A stretch of DNA of 64,000 bases from positions 124,001 through 188,000 of the forward strand of contig NZ_WNXC01000002.1 in the NCBI RefSeq assembly GCF_014172405.1, in the 5' to 3' direction. The notes beneath the pieces were generated by a model that made no database searches, was not told where the DNA came from, and was given only the letters and a program-made list of their open reading frames with translations. Below are positions 62,299 through 64,000 of the stretch, piece by piece (positions within the stretch are counted from its first letter, which is position 1; every line of letters starts with the position of its first letter). Source of the stretch: Pedobacter gandavensis (GTDB lineage Bacteria > Bacteroidota > Bacteroidia > Sphingobacteriales > Sphingobacteriaceae). The translations under genes were made by a program, and so were the position numbers.

Positions 62299-64000
62299 TT
62301 AAACATTTTGTAGGTAATCTATACGCACATGATAGATGCTCATCAGCATAGTCTTGAATATCAACTTTATAGTTTCTAAATCTTTTAAAGTAATATCGCA
62401 ATTATCTAATTGATTTTGTTCTAATTTATAGTTAATGATCCTTTCGACCAGGTCATTTATGCTTTGCGCGTCTGGATTTTTCAGACTTCTTGAGGCTGCT
62501 TCTACTGAATCTGCGAGCATTAACACCCCAGTTTCCTTAGAAAAAGGGATCGGTCCAGGGTATCTAAAGATATTTTCATCCACAAATTTCTCTGGAGAGT
62601 TCTTCAAAAAGGACTGATAAAAATAATCTACCCGTGTATTTCCATGGTGTGTCCTGATAAAATCAATCACACTTTCCGGCAACTGATGTCTGCGGGTAAT
62701 TTCTATGCCCTTATGAACATGTTTAATGATGATCTGAGCACTTTGCTCATAAGGTAGTTTATCATGCGGGCTGAGCGCCGTATTTTGATTCTCTATAAAG
62801 TATTGCGGATTCTCAATTTTCCCAATATCATGGTACAAGGCACCGGCCCTTACCAGCAATGAATTTCCACCGATTTTAAAGATTGCGGCTTCCGCGAGGT
62901 TGGCCACTTGCAAAGAATGCTGGAAGGTACCAGGCGCTTTAAACGCGAGCTCTCTCAATAATTTATTATTGGTATTGGTGAGTTCGATCAAGGCCACATC
63001 TGAAGTGATGCCGAACATTCTTTCAAAAGCATAAATCAGTGGATAAGCCAATAGTGATAAGAGCACACTAATAATGAAAGGAACAAAGTTGAGCCACTCG
63101 ATCTCAGTAAAAGAGCCTTCTCTTAACAAGCCTATGCCGAGATAGGACACAAAGTAAGCCGACAGGATAAACAAAGCCGACAACAACAGTTGTTCTCTTT
63201 TGATCAGGTTTCTGATGCTGTAGATGGCTACCATCCCAGAAGTAATCTGGTAAAAGACAAATTCAAAACTATTTGGCACAAAGAAACCGGCAATCAGGAT
63301 CACCAGTAAATGGAGGTAAAGCGCTAAACGGGTATCAAACAAAATCCGGATGATGATCGGAACAATACAGAAGGGTATGTAATAGATACTCGGCAAGTTC
63401 AATTTAATGGCCCAGGTTAAACAGAGCAACATCGTCGTAATCACCAACAGCAATAAGGACAGCTGACGATTATCAGCAAAAATATCCTTTCTGAATAGCT
63501 TCAAAAAGAACATCAGCAGGCTGACAATGAAGCCAACCAAGAGTATTTGACCGAGGTAAACAAGTTTACTGTCGCCAATAGTTTTGGTCTGTGCCTCATA
63601 GGCTTCTTTAAAAGAGAGTAGCTTTTGATAAATTTCATCATCTACCACATTGTCTTTCGCAATGATCAGTTCTCCTTTCTGCACCATCCCACGGGTAGTA
63701 GAAAGACTGTTAACTGTATTTTCCTGTACGATACTGGTTAGTTTCTCATCAAAAAGAATGTTTGGTTGCAAATGGTCTTCTACCAGTCCAACGATCATAT
63801 CTTTAATTTTCAGATCGACGGAAGTAAAATTCTTCTCAAAATATTCCAGGGCAGAAGGCACCGTAAAAACATCCTGTGTACTCAAATTTTTGCTGATGTT
63901 ATTATTAATCAGTGCAAAATCATAGTATTTATTTCCTTTTTGATGTTTAACATTCATGGCAATGATGCCTCTGTTATAAATCGCTTCCAGGAGTTTAATA
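62299..64000 (-). CDS. 7TM-HD family phosphohydrolase (PgpH/YqfF-like), 5' end outside window
   Basis: This host protein is a c-di-AMP phosphodiesterase-like membrane enzyme. The periplasmic N-terminal part (NTVNSLSTTRGMVQKGELIIAKDNVV) is followed by seven membrane segments and a C-terminal HD domain: LLVRAGALYHDIGKIENPQYF with HD, FQHSLQVANLAEAA and HKGIEITRRHQLPESVIDFIRTHHGN. An ATG at 63957 exists, but the frame stays open to the window edge (LLEAIYNRGIIAM precedes it), so the true start is beyond 64000 and the gene is partial. Activity is inferred from family. Confidence 0.88.
   Translation of the reverse strand, partial: IKLLEAIYNRGIIAMNVKHQKGNKYYDFALINNNISKNLSTQDVFTVPSALEYFEKNFTSVDLKIKDMIVGLVEDHLQPNILFDEKLTSIVQENTVNSLSTTRGMVQKGELIIAKDNVVDDEIYQKLLSFKEAYEAQTKTIGDSKLVYLGQILLVGFIVSLLMFFLKLFRKDIFADNRQLSLLLLVITTMLLCLTWAIKLNLPSIYYIPFCIVPIIIRILFDTRLALYLHLLVILIAGFFVPNSFEFVFYQITSGMVAIYSIRNLIKREQLLLSALFILSAYFVSYLGIGLLREGSFTEIEWLNFVPFIISVLLSLLAYPLIYAFERMFGITSDVALIELTNTNNKLLRELAFKAPGTFQHSLQVANLAEAAIFKIGGNSLLVRAGALYHDIGKIENPQYFIENQNTALSPHDKLPYEQSAQIIIKHVHKGIEITRRHQLPESVIDFIRTHHGNTRVDYFYQSFLKNSPEKFVDENIFRYPGPIPFSKETGVLMLADSVEAASRSLKNPDAQSINDLVERIINYKLEQNQLDNCDITLKDLETIKLIFKTMLMSIYHVRIDYLQNV

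Overview
The window looks like chromosome of a member of the Bacteroidota, probably a Sphingobacteriaceae (Pedobacter-like) organism. The evidence is low GC, a SusC/SusD pair, Bacteroidales-type Tra proteins, RteC, a Bacteroidota-type tyrosine integrase and scarce Shine-Dalgarno sites. No species call is possible from sequence alone.

Layout. (1) 1-5782 is host chromosome: an FtsX/MacB-type permease, a secreted beta-helix protein, a DinB-fold protein, and a terminator that once followed a tRNA-Pro gene. (2) 5783-61841 is an integrative conjugative element of about 56 kb in the 3' end of a tRNA-Pro(TGG) gene. It is bounded by a 16-bp direct repeat (5783-5798 and 61826-61841), with a near-identical 21-bp repeat just inside each end. 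(3) 61827-64000 is host chromosome: two identical tandem tRNA-Pro genes, tRNA-Ser(GCT), and the 3' part of a 7TM-HD phosphohydrolase gene.

Inside the element, from the left: a cargo/defence-like region (6.1-17.4 kb) with a RelA/SpoT-fold protein, a DUF2971 protein, a PIN-like protein, a zinc/HNH-like protein, a pentapeptide-TIR fusion, and an FRG / phosphoribosyltransferase / DprA-like trio. Next come accessory plasmid-like genes (18-24.7 kb: DUF932, DUF3945-like, a histone-H1-like mini-gene, two broken genes) and the transfer operon (24.7-33.5 kb: traM, traL, traK, traJ, three TerB/TraI-like paralogues, traG, traF, traE). RteC and a Crp-like regulator follow. A second cargo block (37.2-45.7 kb) has MauE, a small secreted Cys peptide, a TlpA-like thioredoxin, SusD, SusC and a sigma-like gene. 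After a regulatory/structured region (44.4-49.1 kb) come the mobilisation genes (T4CP, relaxase, MobC-like, an unlisted 59-aa ORF, an excisionase-like HTH). The right end has an ABC three-component system with a nuclease-like subunit, a Shedu-type nuclease, an unknown protein, and the integrase beside the tRNA.

Most element genes run on the minus strand in tightly packed operons. Transfer, mobilisation and integration functions carry at least three plausible immunity modules. The least explained signals are the noncoding blocks with interleaved perfect inverted repeats (44477-44615) and nested inverted repeats (46154-46342), and the FRG-PRTase-DprA trio.
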